Positions 34,790-35,500 of a stretch of DNA of 35,500 bases are shown one piece after another (position 1 is the first letter of the stretch; the number at the start of each line of letters is the position of its first letter). The translations under genes were made by a program, and so were the position numbers. The DNA is taken from contig CM022665.1 of the NCBI GenBank assembly GCA_012295275.1, positions 15,253,476-15,288,975 on the forward strand, given 5' to 3'. The stretch comes from Chrysomallon squamiferum (taxonomy: Eukaryota; Mollusca; Gastropoda; Neomphalida; Peltospiridae). The notes below the pieces were generated by a model that was not told the origin of the DNA, searched no databases, and saw only the letters and a program-made list of their open reading frames with translations.

Positions 34790-35100
34790 TTTTTTTTTAT
34801 TGTTTTTTTTTTATTTTTTTAAATTTTGTTCTCTCCACTGATGTTATTGTATTCAGTATTAAAACAAATACTTTTTGTTTCTATCTGGTGATGTTACTGC
34901 ATGTAATATTATAGCCACGTATCTTTTATTGTTTCTAGTGATAATACTTTACTATAGTACAAAAAGTACAGATTTTTGTTTGGTGAAATGATTATGTAAA
35001 GTATTAAAAGCACATGAGTTTTGTTGGTGATAATACTGATTGTGCTGTTAAAAAGACAGGATTTTGTTGTCTCTAGTGGTCAAATTATTGTCTTTACTTT
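34790..35100 (+). repeat. Degenerate minisatellite, unit about 50-60 bp
   Basis: Modules of TTTTGTTTCTAGTGATGATACT, then a GTAATATTAAAAGCACA-like segment, recur about five times, strongly diverged. Confidence 0.6.
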
Positions 35101-35331
35101 TACACAAGAGAGACAGAAACAGAAAATTACTGTATTGATCAACAGACTGAGAAGCTCAATTTTAAAACTGGTTACCTAACATTTTATTTGTAAAAGTCAT
35201 GCATCCACATAATATGTTTTAGAAGACACTTTTCTAATTTGCTATTACAGTATTGATTTTCTTCTTTTTCTCAGGCTGTTGATCTTTCGTTTTATTTTTT
35301 GTGTTTTTTTTTTTCAACTCTGGCTTCCTGT

Positions 35332-35499
35332 CTAGATTGTTTTTCTCTTTGTCTTTGTTTGGTTCATTGTCTCTCTCTGTGTGTGTGTGTGTGTGTGTGT
35401 GTGATAGGTTCTGATCTTTCTCTGACCTAGATTAGTCTCATTTATGGCTTCATTTGTTACTATCAAACAAAGTACATCATCTTTGTCATTTCTTTCATT
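35332..35499 (-). other. Open frame running off the right edge, candidate partial exon
   Basis: The minus strand is open from the window edge to TAG at 35332-35334. The first 33 residues look like real protein (NERNDKDDVLCLIVTNEAI, then NETNLGQRKIRTY) and then enter the CA microsatellite (HTHTHT). Donor-like GAT|GTACTT, ATA|GTAACA or CTAG|GTCAGA could end an exon before the repeat. The upstream part is outside the window. No family was recognised. Confidence 0.25.
35379..35402 (+). repeat. (GT)n microsatellite
   Basis: About 12 uninterrupted GT units preceded by a short CT tract. Confidence 0.95.
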
Positions 35500-35500
35500 C

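Larger units (their letters stand above)
33480..35330. other. Stretch without a supported gene
   Basis: Contains a GC-richer patch at 34060-34320 with short open frames on both strands (under 45 codons, no good splice borders), GT tracts near 33718-33745 and 34500-34556, and the degenerate array at 34790-35100. Confidence 0.45.

Noticed and set aside
1-35500. CRISPR arrays, bacterial operons, phage or retroviral genes, rRNA
   Set aside because: Tandem repeats here lack uniform spacers, and no conserved polymerase, integrase, capsid or rRNA sequence was seen on either strand.

Overview
The window looks like nuclear DNA of an invertebrate animal, most likely a mollusc and plausibly a cephalopod. 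This is inferred from its style: about 70% or more A+T, short exons with GT/AG borders separated by very long introns, abundant (CA)n and homopolymer runs, many decayed minisatellites, and tRNA-derived SINE-like fragments. There is no rRNA gene, functional tRNA gene, CRISPR array, or bacterial or viral gene.

Left end (1-3660): this is the only part where genes can be called with confidence. A minus-strand gene occupies 42-2054 in four exons whose splice phases all agree. It encodes an approximately 169-residue membrane protein with an acidic N-terminal tail and about four hydrophobic segments; I do not recognise its family. Divergently, a plus-strand gene begins at 3333 with a TISU/YY1-type start and a 108-residue first coding exon ending in a basic, nuclear-localisation-like patch. 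The two starts share a CpG-rich spacer carrying a full CRE palindrome, a perfect palindromic kappaB site and a second CRE-like site. This looks like a bidirectional promoter.

3656-35500: I read this as mainly a very long first intron of the plus gene, or intron plus intergenic DNA. Most of it is A/T-rich sequence with microsatellites and at least ten degenerate tandem-repeat blocks (units of about 30-165 bp). Scattered in it are small GC-richer islands with open frames and splice-like borders: 9.9-10.1, 12.1-12.3, 13.1-13.3, 14.6-14.8, 17.5, 19.7, 22.8, 27.9-28.05, 28.5-28.75, 29.7, 31.1-31.3 and 35.3-35.5 kb. Several favour the minus strand (14.6, 17.5+19.7, 31.1, 35.4 kb) and some the plus strand (28.5 kb). 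At 9.9 and 27.9 kb both strands are open. They may be exons of one or more unrecognised genes or remnants of retroposons; sequence alone does not decide, so they carry low confidence.

No clearly new biological system is visible. The most useful leads are the unrecognised membrane protein with its kappaB/CRE bidirectional promoter, and the set of unassigned candidate minus-strand exons inside the long plus-strand intron.
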